Source: JBGSKV01 sp041740975 (GTDB lineage: Bacteria > Bdellovibrionota_B > Oligoflexia > Oligoflexales > JALZUQ01). From it: DNA of 64,000 nt. The notes below the pieces were generated by a model, which did no database searches, was not told the DNA's origin, and saw only the letters and a list, made by a program, of their open reading frames with translations. Position numbers and translations under genes: made by a program. Where the stretch lies: contig JBGSKV010000127.1 in the NCBI GenBank assembly GCA_041740975.1, positions 5,254 to 69,253 on the forward strand, read 5' to 3'. This document shows positions 44,592-54,048 of this stretch, one piece after another. How positions within the stretch are numbered: position 1 is the first letter of the stretch; each line of letters opens with the position of its first letter.

Positions 44592-46127
44592 CTATTGGCG
44601 AACTGTTTCTTTTAGAGAACTATAGCGGCCATCAGCAAAAAGTTTAAAATTGGTGATTTTGTTTGACGTGATGGCAAAGTTTTCTTGATGCCACAAAAAC
44701 ACGTATGGCAACTCTTTGCCAACCATATCCTGAATCTCGTCATAAATCTTTTTACGATCCTCAAGTCCCACAACTCGGCGGCCCTTTTCCAAAAGCTTGT
44801 CGAGAGTCTTGTTGCTGTAGCGTCCGCGATTGCCGCCATTCGGCGCGAAAGATTCAGTGCTAAAAGCATAACGGAAAATATCAGGATCTTTGAAACCAAT
44901 CCAGCTGAGAGACCACATTTGGATATTTCCTTGGTCGACATCAGCTTTAAACTTGCCCCAATCCAGCGGTTGGACCTTTACGGCAATGCCAATTTTGGAA
45001 AGCTGAGCGGCAATCGCCTTGGCGATAGTGAGTGCAGTCAAATCTGTCGTTGTTTTGTATTCGATATTGAATCGCGATTTGGGTCCATCGCCATCGGGGT
45101 CTTTGAAACCGGCTTGGTCCAAAAGTTTCTGGGACATTGCCAAATCGAGATCATAGTGGTGCGATTTCTTAAAAAAAGGATCATTAGGAGGAAGTAGCGA
45201 ACTTGCCGGAATAGCCAAACCTTGAAGAATGTACTTAATGATTTCTTGTCGGTCAATCGCATGGGCAATAGCTTGGCGAACTTCAAGTTTGCCGAGTATG
45301 GGATCGGTCATATTGAAACCAAGATAAGACGTGTTAAGGCCGGCACGACGGAGGACAACCAACTCGGGTTGGCGCTTGGAAATATCCGCAACTTTATCGC
45401 GGCTTATTGAATTTTGGATGATATCGACTTCGCCTTTTCTTAGCTTTGCAAAACGCGTTGTCTCATCTTTGACAATTTCGATGACGAGCTGATCCATTTT
45501 GGGTGCCGTATCGATCGAATAATTCGTATTGGATTTGAGGCGTATGCGCTGAGTTTGTACGGAGTTTAATTCATAAGGACCACAACTGATGGAAAGCGCC
45601 GGGTCTGCTAGCATTGGTCCCGATGCGAGTTTGCTCGGCAATATTCCGACAACTAAGTTCGTAACAAAGGTTGAGTCGGGTTCCGCGAGGTGAAAAATAA
45701 CTGTTTGGGCATCAACGGCTTCGACCTTTTTTACGTTGGTGAAGGCGCCGCTTCGTGCCGAAGGTTCCTTGACATCTTTCAATTGAAAAAAATCATACGT
45801 TGACTTGACGTCAACGGATGTGACGAACTGACCCTTATTGAACTTAGCTTCGGGCTTTAAGAAAACATGGAGTTCAGTGGGGCTCTTCCACTTCCAATCT
45901 TTAGCAAGATCACCAACGGTTTTACCATCTTGGTCAAAATCGATGAGCGCGCAGTGCACGAGGTCTTCGAGATACTGGCTATTGGCATCGACCGCGTAAC
46001 GCGGGTCAATCGTTCGAGGGGCAGCATCCCATGCAATGGTGATGTGATTTTGCTTTTGTGCGGTCTTATTTTTGGTACAAGCGATAAGAGCGAGAATGGC
46101 CACGCATAGAAATATTCTCTGTCTCAT
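44592..46127 (-). CDS. Extracellular solute-binding lipoprotein, family 5
   Basis: The product is 511 residues. A lipoprotein signal with lipobox LIACT anchors it. Family 5 signatures include ITIAWDAAPRTIDPRYAVDA, SPTELHVFLKPEAKFNKGQFVTSVDV and EVRQAIAHAIDRQEIIKYI, with FNPGNRGRYSN-like NGGNRGRYSNKTLDKLL near the C-terminus. It captures peptides or related ligands for the downstream permeases. It starts the operon of binding protein, two permeases and a desaturase. The ligand cannot be inferred. Confidence 0.93.
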   Translation of the reverse strand: MRQRIFLCVAILALIACTKNKTAQKQNHITIAWDAAPRTIDPRYAVDANSQYLEDLVHCALIDFDQDGKTVGDLAKDWKWKSPTELHVFLKPEAKFNKGQFVTSVDVKSTYDFFQLKDVKEPSARSGAFTNVKKVEAVDAQTVIFHLAEPDSTFVTNLVVGILPSKLASGPMLADPALSISCGPYELNSVQTQRIRLKSNTNYSIDTAPKMDQLVIEIVKDETTRFAKLRKGEVDIIQNSISRDKVADISKRQPELVVLRRAGLNTSYLGFNMTDPILGKLEVRQAIAHAIDRQEIIKYILQGLAIPASSLLPPNDPFFKKSHHYDLDLAMSQKLLDQAGFKDPDGDGPKSRFNIEYKTTTDLTALTIAKAIAAQLSKIGIAVKVQPLDWGKFKADVDQGNIQMWSLSWIGFKDPDIFRYAFSTESFAPNGGNRGRYSNKTLDKLLEKGRRVVGLEDRKKIYDEIQDMVGKELPYVFLWHQENFAITSNKITNFKLFADGRYSSLKETVRQ

Positions 46128-46196
46128 GTTAGCATCTCCAAATCATTCATTATGATAACTCAATATGATATCTCAATCGACTTATGAGGTACAAGG

Positions 46197-47531
46197 GTGA
46201 ATCCCCGGCATGTTTGTGTACTTTTTATAATCTTTCGAGCAACTTTTGCTTTTTCCTCCGAACAAGCTGGTGCTTGTTCTGTACACGACACTCGTACAAC
46301 TCCTTATCGTTTTCCAATCGTACTCTCGGGCAATTTGCCTATAGCCGGCCACGACGTTCGCAATCTGATCGCGCTTAGCTGGCAAAACCGTAAGTGGCAA
46401 CGCATTCCCATCCAAATCGATCAGCGCAACGCTAAAGATGAATATGTACTCGCTGATGGTCTGCCGTTTACCAAGGATTCGGACGACTTTTTTTTTGACG
46501 CCAATGATGAGTTAGTTTTCGCGGGGCGGCATTTGGGACAGTCTTTTACAAAGAAAGATTTGCAGCATATCACTGCACAATCCTGGTTGAAAAACGCCGC
46601 GAATGTTTGGCAAATCAACACCTGTCAAAATAAGAAATTTCTGGGTGCGCTACTCTTGGCATCTGTGCCAAATACCCCCAAGTTAAGAAGTGCTGCGGCG
46701 GTCGTGTTTGACGAAGTACAAAAGAAAGTAACCTCTCCCTATTATCGGTATGAATTTCATGACAAAAAGGCGGCCTTGCTCGGAAAGATTTTTCTCAAGG
46801 ATGGAACAAAAGAAGTGGAGGCTATTGCCAGTTCTTCTTTCATGATGATCGCCAAACTTCCCTGGTTTCTTCCGAACATGCAACTCGACGAAAACAGTTT
46901 CGAATCCGAAATAGAAAGCTGGCAGTCAGGGCCTGTGCGTACGATCGTTGCGGTCGGCGTTAAGTTTAAAAACTTCTTGTCGTTCTTGAACTTGCATATG
47001 TTCAGCGAACTCGTTTTTTATGAAGGACTGTTTCAGATTCCAACTGAGATTCATTTTCCAATAGAAGCGAAAAAACTGTTAAAGCCGGGAAGTGGACTTG
47101 CTTACGCCATCCACTTTTGGCGTCCGGATGACTGGAAGATTGAAACCAACATGACTCGACTTCCTCCCAGAGATCCTCAATGGGTCGTGGATCATGTGCA
47201 AGAACTATCGCCGCAGAAACTTTACTTTGCTCGTGGCACGCATAGCAGTCGGGAGTGGAGTTTCATGACAAAAGTCCGCGTTGATGAGAAGGCCGTTCGC
47301 TCGTTCCCCCCACCTCTTCTCTTGCAACGCGCCGATTTTGAAGATAAAAACATAGCTATGCACTGGCCATGGGTACGCCAATTAAAAGGCGACTGGGGCG
47401 TCTTCCTTGACCTTTCTAAAGTAAATAGGGGGGTATATGATTTTGGTCTTGATTTAGTTTTGAGAACTGAGGCATACCAAGATCTCACAGATTACGATTC
47501 AGCGAGAGCTTTTTGGCAATCTTATCTTTAG
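46197..47531 (+). CDS. Secreted protein of unknown function
   Basis: The product is 444 residues, starting with GTG 46197 after TGAGGT. A signal-like N-terminus (HVCVLFIIFRATFAFSSEQAGA) precedes a beta-rich periplasmic protein. A region SWQNRKWQRIPIQIDQRNAKDEY resembles a conserved motif of bacterial extracellular proteins. DDFFFDANDELVFAGRHLG follows. There are few cysteines and no known domain. It is divergent from the binding-protein gene, sharing a short promoter space of about 70 bases. I do not recognise the family. Confidence 0.72.
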   Translation: MNPRHVCVLFIIFRATFAFSSEQAGACSVHDTRTTPYRFPIVLSGNLPIAGHDVRNLIALSWQNRKWQRIPIQIDQRNAKDEYVLADGLPFTKDSDDFFFDANDELVFAGRHLGQSFTKKDLQHITAQSWLKNAANVWQINTCQNKKFLGALLLASVPNTPKLRSAAAVVFDEVQKKVTSPYYRYEFHDKKAALLGKIFLKDGTKEVEAIASSSFMMIAKLPWFLPNMQLDENSFESEIESWQSGPVRTIVAVGVKFKNFLSFLNLHMFSELVFYEGLFQIPTEIHFPIEAKKLLKPGSGLAYAIHFWRPDDWKIETNMTRLPPRDPQWVVDHVQELSPQKLYFARGTHSSREWSFMTKVRVDEKAVRSFPPPLLLQRADFEDKNIAMHWPWVRQLKGDWGVFLDLSKVNRGVYDFGLDLVLRTEAYQDLTDYDSARAFWQSYL

Positions 47532-47612
47532 ACGGTAAGTACATTTTCTTTAAAATTTACAACATTCAATGTCCCTAAAGATTATTAATTTTCATTCAGG
47601 AGTCCGGTGATT

Positions 47613-48242
47613 ATGGTCGGTAAGGGTTCTACAGTTGCGACAAAAAATGCGAATGCGAAGTCAGCTCCTAAAACAAAAAGCGATCGATCAGCAAAAGAGC
47701 CAATTCTCTCTAAACAACAAACACAAAAAACGACGGCTAATGTCGTGAATGCTGAGTCTGGAAGAAAAGCTGAGCCATTGAAAAAACCCGAAGCTCCCGC
47801 GTCAGTGAAAACAGCCACCCAACAAGTCACAACTAAAGAAGCTGTTATTCCGGAAGCTCAGACTTCTGAGACGGCACTTTTGAAACTAAAAATTAGCAAA
47901 TCTCTTTATTTGAAATTAAAACGCACAGCTCAAGAAGAAAGCCTTGCAGTAGATGATTTGGCAGCCGAGCTTTTGACCGAAGGTGTCGTCTTGAGGGCTT
48001 GGGAAATCATCGAGCGTAAAGCTGCGATGCGTTCTGATGGCAATCATACTGGTGGCAATCAGCCGCGTGGCAACAATAATAATTTTCATCGCAATAACAA
48101 CAATCACCATAAACGTAATAATAATAGCGGCGGTGGACGTCGTATGGGTGCGCAAGGTGGTGGATTCAATAATAACGTTATGGACGATAACGCTTCGTTC
48201 ATGGAATATGTGCGTAACCAAGGCCCTAATAACCGCCGCTAA
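47613..48242 (+). CDS. Basic, low-complexity protein with RHH-like core and Asn/Arg/Gly/His-rich tail
   Basis: The frame opens at GTG 47607, but ATG 47613 has AGGAG ten bases upstream and is preferred. The product is about 209 residues. The first 90 residues are lysine-, alanine- and serine-rich and disordered. Residues about 88-140 (LLKLKISKSLYLKLKRTAQEE then VDDLAAELLTEGVVLRAWEI) resemble a ribbon-helix-helix fold. The last 65 residues are extremely Asn-, His-, Arg- and Gly-rich (GNNNNFHRNNNNHHKRNNNS). It could bind nucleic acid or form condensates, but that is a guess. Confidence 0.72.
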   Translation: MVGKGSTVATKNANAKSAPKTKSDRSAKEPILSKQQTQKTTANVVNAESGRKAEPLKKPEAPASVKTATQQVTTKEAVIPEAQTSETALLKLKISKSLYLKLKRTAQEESLAVDDLAAELLTEGVVLRAWEIIERKAAMRSDGNHTGGNQPRGNNNNFHRNNNNHHKRNNNSGGGRRMGAQGGGFNNNVMDDNASFMEYVRNQGPNNRR

Positions 48243-48472
48243 ATTTAGCTTCTAACGCACTTGGAGTTTTTGTCGATCTTGACCAAAATGTCCTTGGGGG
48301 CATGAGGTCGAATTTCTGAATTCTTGCCCTTCAAAGATCCCCAAAATAAGACCCCCGCATTGCATGTAAGTCGTTATAATTAATGACAAAAATAGGCGTA
48401 CGTTTTTTGCGTCAAGTAACCTATGCAAGTGTACGATTCGAATGTTGTTAAAAGAACATTCAAAGGTATGCC

Positions 48473-51121
48473 TTGAATACGACTCAAATAAAATACCCGC
48501 CGTACAGCATCATTGCGATGTTTCTTCTCGTGGCGTGTTCCGCCCTTGAAGTTTCCGATCGTTCTAGTTCAGACGATGACGACGTCGCTTCGCCAGTTGG
48601 AATCACAGGTTCTTCTTTGGCTTCTTTTGAGAATGCGCGCACACGTTGTGGTCAAGTTAAGCAGCCGAATGAAATTGGAGTGTATGAGGTCTCATGCCGC
48701 GTCGTCGTCGCCACAAATGGCGAGGAAATCAATGCCACAGGCATACTTCCAGAAACGGCAATCCTTTGGGAGGAGCCGAAAGTGAGCGACGGTTTGGTGT
48801 CAAGCGTCCGATGTCAAATCGACAATAGTTCGCTTACTCAAAGCTGCTCGGTTGAAGTAAAGTCTTTCTCTGCAAAAATTGATTTCGGTTTTAAAATTTC
48901 AAGTAAAAAGAAAGAGCGAAAAGAATCTGTTGAAGTACTGCTCCCGTACTCAGTTAAAGTTGCGGCAGGTTTTGTACCTAACTTGGCGCTCGTCGATACC
49001 GAAACTCGAATATCAACTAAAGAAAATAAAGACTATAGGCAGAGTAATGGACTTCAATCGCGTCCCTTTCACCCGAGTTTAATGAAGCTGAGTCTGACTG
49101 AGCCGACCGGGTGTCATACTGCAAATGGGTTCTATTTTCTAAATTCCGAAAGTGTATATCTTCTGAAAGATGGGATGATCCGGCATTTTGCGGGTAGTCA
49201 CTATCAAATTTCTATAGACCAGAGCGCCGATGCTTTACGTTACAAACTATCGTCCAGTCTCGCCAGAATCGCCTGCAACGAAGAAGAAATATTTTTGTTA
49301 GAATCCACCAGGATCGTTGCTATCTCGCAACGAACCAGTATAGTTCGGATGGTCAAAGATCAGATTCCTGCGCAAACTAATTTCTATGCAAAATCGAATT
49401 TTGATGTGATGGACGATGGAACCGTTTTTTATATGAGACAAAATGATCTCATGCGTCTCAATAGTAAGACTGGAGAAGAGTCCGTTTTTATAAAGGACCT
49501 TGGTTTCGAGTATTTGGGAGATACTCCAATCCATCCATTTAATTTTAAAATGTTAGAAAATGGCGATTATTTGGTGCTGGAGAGGCATAATACTTACGAG
49601 GATTCTGAAGCTAACCTATATTTGCGAAAAACTATCAACGGGCAAACAAGCCGAGTTCCGCTGATCCGCACGGATATTGCAATGATCGGCGACGACGGCC
49701 TTGTTTATGCAATTTCTGAAGAATGGGCAGGGATTCTCATAAAAAGCAGCATTGTCGTATCAGATCAAATGGGCAAAGTAGTGAAGACATCACCTTTGAA
49801 TTGGACCCGGTCTCGAGGAGGTATGTACGATTCCATTCCATTTGGTTTTATGTCTATTAATAAAAGCGCGCAGATACATGCGTATGATGCCGTTAAAGAA
49901 GAAATTGCGTTTTTAGATCCCAAGAATAACTATGTTCCTGTCGTAGACACTGCGTCCGATGGTAAAGTCCTCAAAGATATTAGGAGTGTTTCGATTTTGC
50001 CGAGCCACCCGGGATTTGATGCGAATGGAAATATAATTTATTTTGATCACAATGTTTCGCAGTTTTTTAAACTTAAAGATAGCAAAAATGAAATATTTGG
50101 GATTGGCAGTTATGTGGACAGGGTGAATTGCTTAAGAATGAATGGAGTCGCATACCGAAACAACTCCATGGTAAAAGCTTGTATTAACAATATCACTGCT
50201 GTGAATTTCGACAATCAGTCCAATGTTCCGATCATCGATTTTGGCGAACACTATTACGGTTCAGACGGTATGCCATTGGAAGGCCCCGTCGCTGAAGTGT
50301 CTACAGCCAATCCTCAAGCCATTGTAGAAGACGCAAAAGGGACGATATTCTTTACAGACGAACATCTCGTTCGTAAAATTGAGGGTGGTGTCGTTAAAAC
50401 CATAGCCGGCATGCGTGTCCTTGGTCCCTATGGTGAATTCATTGGTGGTTATGTTGACGGGCCTGCGCTGCAAGCGCAATTTCATGAGCCTACCGGATTA
50501 GCTCTTGGGCCAAATGGAAGTGTTTTTGTTGCGGATAAATTTAACCATCGCATTCGCGAAATTTACAAGTCGCCCGATAATACTTGGCACGTGAAGACTG
50601 TTGCAGGCAAAGGTTCGGTAGGTTCAGAAATTAATCCTTCAAGATTTTCCGGAGATAACGGTCCTGCATTGGATGCCGAATTAAACTGTCCAACTGATAT
50701 TGCGGTTACGAAGCAAGGTACAGTTTACTTTTTGGATGGGAGTTGCTCAAGCGTTTCGGAAGCGAATGTTGGATATTTTGCCAAGTTTCCGCCTGCGGTG
50801 TTGAGGAAGAACTTACGACTACGTAAAATTGAAAGCGTTGAACGTAACGGTCGGACGGAGTCAATTATTACGACTGTATTTGGCGGCGAGAAAAATAAGG
50901 AATGCGGTTCAGGAAAAGTGCTAGGTAAAGCTACCGTTGAAAACTTTAGTAATGCAGTTGAGACAAGTCTTAGTATGATTTGTCAAGGTGTGATCACTGG
51001 ATTCGCGTTGCGCGACACTTGTGATAAAAATTCGGGTGGTATAGACCTTGCAATTACTCAAGGTTTTTATAGTAGATTCGGAAACATCGTGCATGTAACT
51101 TTACCATGTAAAAATCAGTAG
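48473..51121 (+). CDS. Large lipoprotein with NHL-repeat beta-propeller
   Basis: The product is 882 residues, starting with TTG 48473 and AAAGG upstream (an ATG nine bases earlier is followed by a stop). The lipobox is LVACS. An acidic DDDDVA linker follows. The C-terminal part has NHL-type repeats, e.g. QAIVEDAKGTIFFTDEHLVRKI, FHEPTGLALGPNGSVFVADKF and CPTDIAVTKQGTVYFLDGS, which fold into a beta-propeller. The N-terminal half carries further propeller-like segments. Cysteines are scattered and may pair. It is exported and lipid-anchored. The function is unknown. Propellers often bind proteins or polysaccharides. Confidence 0.85.
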   Translation: MNTTQIKYPPYSIIAMFLLVACSALEVSDRSSSDDDDVASPVGITGSSLASFENARTRCGQVKQPNEIGVYEVSCRVVVATNGEEINATGILPETAILWEEPKVSDGLVSSVRCQIDNSSLTQSCSVEVKSFSAKIDFGFKISSKKKERKESVEVLLPYSVKVAAGFVPNLALVDTETRISTKENKDYRQSNGLQSRPFHPSLMKLSLTEPTGCHTANGFYFLNSESVYLLKDGMIRHFAGSHYQISIDQSADALRYKLSSSLARIACNEEEIFLLESTRIVAISQRTSIVRMVKDQIPAQTNFYAKSNFDVMDDGTVFYMRQNDLMRLNSKTGEESVFIKDLGFEYLGDTPIHPFNFKMLENGDYLVLERHNTYEDSEANLYLRKTINGQTSRVPLIRTDIAMIGDDGLVYAISEEWAGILIKSSIVVSDQMGKVVKTSPLNWTRSRGGMYDSIPFGFMSINKSAQIHAYDAVKEEIAFLDPKNNYVPVVDTASDGKVLKDIRSVSILPSHPGFDANGNIIYFDHNVSQFFKLKDSKNEIFGIGSYVDRVNCLRMNGVAYRNNSMVKACINNITAVNFDNQSNVPIIDFGEHYYGSDGMPLEGPVAEVSTANPQAIVEDAKGTIFFTDEHLVRKIEGGVVKTIAGMRVLGPYGEFIGGYVDGPALQAQFHEPTGLALGPNGSVFVADKFNHRIREIYKSPDNTWHVKTVAGKGSVGSEINPSRFSGDNGPALDAELNCPTDIAVTKQGTVYFLDGSCSSVSEANVGYFAKFPPAVLRKNLRLRKIESVERNGRTESIITTVFGGEKNKECGSGKVLGKATVENFSNAVETSLSMICQGVITGFALRDTCDKNSGGIDLAITQGFYSRFGNIVHVTLPCKNQ

Positions 51122-51124
51122 TAG

Positions 51125-52231
51125 TTAATAGCGGATTATTTTGGCCGCGACGGGCCAGTGATCGGAAACCCCGGAATAATTATTTTTTTCGGCGCGAAAG
51201 CGTTTAGGCTGACCTTCCGGCGATGATTGTTCTTTGTCCGTATTGACAATAACCACCGACTTGGGATCGAGACGCCATGCTGGTCTGTTTGGTTTGGGTT
51301 TATCGGAAGTTTCTCGCAAGACCAGAATAGCGTCTAGAAAATTCCAAGAACGATCTGCTCTGTAGTAATACGTACCCAGGCATTGCTTGCATCCTTCAAT
51401 ATGCGAAACATACCAATAGGCCCCCAGATTCTTTCGAAAAAGTTCGTTGCCTTCAAGGCTATTGATATTAAAGTCTCCCGCCGCAATGACTAGGTCGGAG
51501 TATTCTGCAGCCTTAGACCCAAGCTTGTTGAGAAAATCAATCATTTGAACTCGTGTCTGTTTGGGATGGGCTTGTGAAGGTAAGTGAACGGCAAAGACTG
51601 TGACTTTACTGCCGTGAATGAGTAGATTTGCTTCGAGTATGCTTCGACTCTCTTTGTTGTCGGCTCTTTTCTCTTTTGAAGCATGTAAAATGCCAGGTTT
51701 GGCGAGAGGGAAACGCGATAAAATCGCCACGTCTATGCCTCTTTGATCAGATCCCTCTAAAAGAAGAACTGTTTTATATTCAGACGGCCCCAAATAGACT
51801 TTATTCAAAGCCGAAACGACGGCAAGGTTTTCGACTTCTTCGAGTACCAGAATGTCGGGCCCTTTCCCTTCGTATTGCAATATGACCCTCGATAATGCTG
51901 CCATCTTTGCTTTCAAAATCTCGTTATTCCAATCCGTCGTATAACAATAATGCAGGTATGGCACCGCAATGTGGTCTTGGCAGTTTTTATTGTGCTGTGG
52001 ATCTTTTTTCTTTATTTCAAGTGGAAGATACTGAAAGTCGTTCTTGCCAACATCATGCGTCGTATCGAAAAGATTCTCGACATTAAAGGTCATCACACTG
52101 ATTGGTGGCGCCATAGGCGAAGGGGGTTTGCTGTTGGCGAGCAAAGCCATAGAAGGCATAGATAAGAGTAGTATTCGAAAAGAAAATTTAGCGGTTTTGC
52201 GAAGCGATCTGAGGAGAAACAGGGTTCTCAT
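51125..52231 (-). CDS. Exported endonuclease/exonuclease/phosphatase family protein
   Basis: The frame opens at 52327, but the first 32 residues are not signal-like. I suggest ATG 52231, giving a signal-like start (MRTLFLLRSLRKTAK then SFRILLLSMPSMALL). The ribosome-binding site is weak, so this is uncertain. The product is about 368 residues. EEP motifs are visible: VMTFNVENLFD, LVLEEVENL, VFAVHLPSQAHP, AAGDFNINS and a final SDHWPV, with acidic and His metal ligands. It could be a secreted nuclease or phosphodiesterase. The start overlaps the upstream M14 gene by about 44 bases, suggesting coupling. Confidence 0.85.
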   Translation of the reverse strand: MRTLFLLRSLRKTAKFSFRILLLSMPSMALLANSKPPSPMAPPISVMTFNVENLFDTTHDVGKNDFQYLPLEIKKKDPQHNKNCQDHIAVPYLHYCYTTDWNNEILKAKMAALSRVILQYEGKGPDILVLEEVENLAVVSALNKVYLGPSEYKTVLLLEGSDQRGIDVAILSRFPLAKPGILHASKEKRADNKESRSILEANLLIHGSKVTVFAVHLPSQAHPKQTRVQMIDFLNKLGSKAAEYSDLVIAAGDFNINSLEGNELFRKNLGAYWYVSHIEGCKQCLGTYYYRADRSWNFLDAILVLRETSDKPKPNRPAWRLDPKSVVIVNTDKEQSSPEGQPKRFRAEKNNYSGVSDHWPVAAKIIRY

Positions 52232-53114
52232 TGTGCAATTGAATGGCTGATGCAAACATATGGAAGAGAAAGTTTTCATATTCGAAGAATTTAGCATCAT
52301 CCACAGATTTTGTCTCTTCCGTGTCACTTCGCCCAGTGACTTCTAAGCAGAACGCGTAGGTTTGATTGCCCCAAAAAGCCCAATCCTCAAAAGCACCGCC
52401 GTCACCTAGGCCTGCAGCCGTGTGAAGTTCGTAACCTGTAAGCTTAGGGAGATTCTTGTTCAGACTGTCCATCCATTTGCGATAATTTTTTAACTGGTCA
52501 GGCGTGTAGTCGGTGAAATTGCCGAAAATAAGGGGATTACTCGGAGCAACTATCCAGTTGATATAACCATGGATATCGACGGCCGCCGTGTACTTGAATT
52601 TCTTTAGGACAGATTTGACGGCTCTTGTTTCGGGCTCACTAAATGACTTGGCACCTGGATTTTCGCGAGTCCTACCAAACATAATGGAAAAGTTTCGGTT
52701 CAAGTTCACTTGTTGTGAATTGTAGCGTTGCTTAGAAAGATAACCATCAGGATTGGCGACTGGAATAAAATCGAAGCTTGCGAATTCACTTAGCTGACTC
52801 AAGGGGCCTTCGCCAGCCTGTAAGCGTTTGATTAGCCAAGCGTTGAATAAGATGGCCCCGCGCTCATTGCCGTGAATACCGGACTGTAAAAGAAAACGAT
52901 ATTTCTGTGGTTTTTTTGATTCTAGTGAAAAAAATGGAATTTCATATCCATTGTGCGAAACGAGAGAGTTATCTTTTATGACCTTGTGAATCGAGGAAAT
53001 TTTGATGGGTGCTAAGGTTTTTGACCGTGCAGTTTTTGCAAATGCTGTTGGCGCTACGCAAACTAAACAAGCGCTGATGGCCACGTTTAAGGATTTGGAG
53101 ATCAATCTGAGCAA
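52188..53114 (-). CDS. M14-family zinc carboxypeptidase or murein-peptide amidase, secreted
   Basis: The product is 308 residues, starting TTG 53114 with AGAGG upstream. A signal peptide ends near APTAFA. M14 zinc ligands are HGNE in LLQSGIHGNERGA and the later His in AAVDIHGYINW. The catalytic glutamate lies in FCLEVTG near the C-terminus. VANPDGYLSKQRYN and NLNRNF are also M14 signatures. It would trim peptides, plausibly murein tetra- or tripeptides in the periplasm. It lies upstream of the EEP gene on the same strand. The window's many wall enzymes make a peptidoglycan role attractive but unproven. Confidence 0.9.
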   Translation of the reverse strand: MLRLISKSLNVAISACLVCVAPTAFAKTARSKTLAPIKISSIHKVIKDNSLVSHNGYEIPFFSLESKKPQKYRFLLQSGIHGNERGAILFNAWLIKRLQAGEGPLSQLSEFASFDFIPVANPDGYLSKQRYNSQQVNLNRNFSIMFGRTRENPGAKSFSEPETRAVKSVLKKFKYTAAVDIHGYINWIVAPSNPLIFGNFTDYTPDQLKNYRKWMDSLNKNLPKLTGYELHTAAGLGDGGAFEDWAFWGNQTYAFCLEVTGRSDTEETKSVDDAKFFEYENFLFHMFASAIQLHNENPVSPQIASQNR

Positions 53115-53300
53115 GGAGAACCTCTGAACAGTTCAGTTCGTAATCGAACCTTGTCCAGAGTCTTTGCAAAGGTTTAACCACTATAATTTGCCGAAATGAT
53201 TGGGATTAGTTGGGGTGTGGTCGTGGATCTTTTGGCCGCATGTCAACTTATTTTACAGCTTAAGTCCCCGTTGCGATTAGCGAATTCCGGAGAATCGAAG

Positions 53301-53849
53301 CTAAGTTATCGGAACAAAAATTTGTTTTTGATAGAACTTCAGTTCTTCAATGCTTTCCAAAATATCATCCAGCGCGCGATGTTTGCTTTCTTTTTTGCTG
53401 AACTCAGGACCTTTTGGATACCAGTTCTTATAAAGCTCTTTGAGGGTGCTAACGTCGATCAGACGATAATGCAAATGCTGTTCGATTTCGGGAAGGTACT
53501 TCACAATGAAACGGCGATCCTGCCAAATGCTATTGCCACAAAGCGGGCTGCTTTTAACGGCCGTATGTTTTTTGAGAAATGCCAAAGTTTTATCGTTAGC
53601 TTCTTGCAATGTTGTTTTCGAGTCGAGAACTTGTTGCCACAGTCCCGACTTTGAGTGGTGAGTTTGATTCCAATCATCCATCGTTTGGAAAAGTTCCGGC
53701 CTTTGCTGAATGACGAAAGTTTCGCAGGAGGCCACAATCTCGAGATGAATATCGGTAATGACAGTAGACCACTCCAGAATCACATCAGTTTCAGGGTTCA
53801 AGCCACTCATTTCCATGTCCATCCAGACCCATAATTGCTTCGCTGCCAA
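53301..53849 (-). CDS. orn: Oligoribonuclease
   Basis: The frame is open from 54026, but the homologous part begins at TTG 53849 with GAGGAG six bases upstream. That gives 182 residues, the standard Orn length. The exonuclease III motif starts WVWMDMEMSGLNPETD (DxE). Later elements are the LIDVSTLKELYKNWYP motif and KKESKHRALDDILESIEEL with the conserved His and Asp (DEDDh). It degrades short RNA down to mononucleotides and is usually essential in bacteria lacking its replacement. It faces the DsbA-like gene divergently, with about 200 bases of shared upstream DNA. Confidence 0.94.
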   Translation of the reverse strand: MAAKQLWVWMDMEMSGLNPETDVILEWSTVITDIHLEIVASCETFVIQQRPELFQTMDDWNQTHHSKSGLWQQVLDSKTTLQEANDKTLAFLKKHTAVKSSPLCGNSIWQDRRFIVKYLPEIEQHLHYRLIDVSTLKELYKNWYPKGPEFSKKESKHRALDDILESIEELKFYQKQIFVPIT

Positions 53850-54048
53850 CGTGAACTCCTCGATTTTTTCTGTGAAACCAAGTGTATATTTTTTAAACCG
53901 AAATGCAAAGCTTAAGCGCGGATTCTGTTTTGGCAGCGAATATGAAGCTGTCGCACATTGGAGTTTACCGCTTTGCCAATTGTGTTTATGATCTTCTTCT
54001 AGGTTCTCTGCAAATTTAATACTCAAGATTCAAGAGGGGCTGCGCGGC

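Noticed and set aside
53850..54026. N-terminal extension of oligoribonuclease
   Set aside because: The family starts just before WVWMDMEMSG. TTG 53849 has GAGGAG at the right distance, and the upstream residues show no family similarity.
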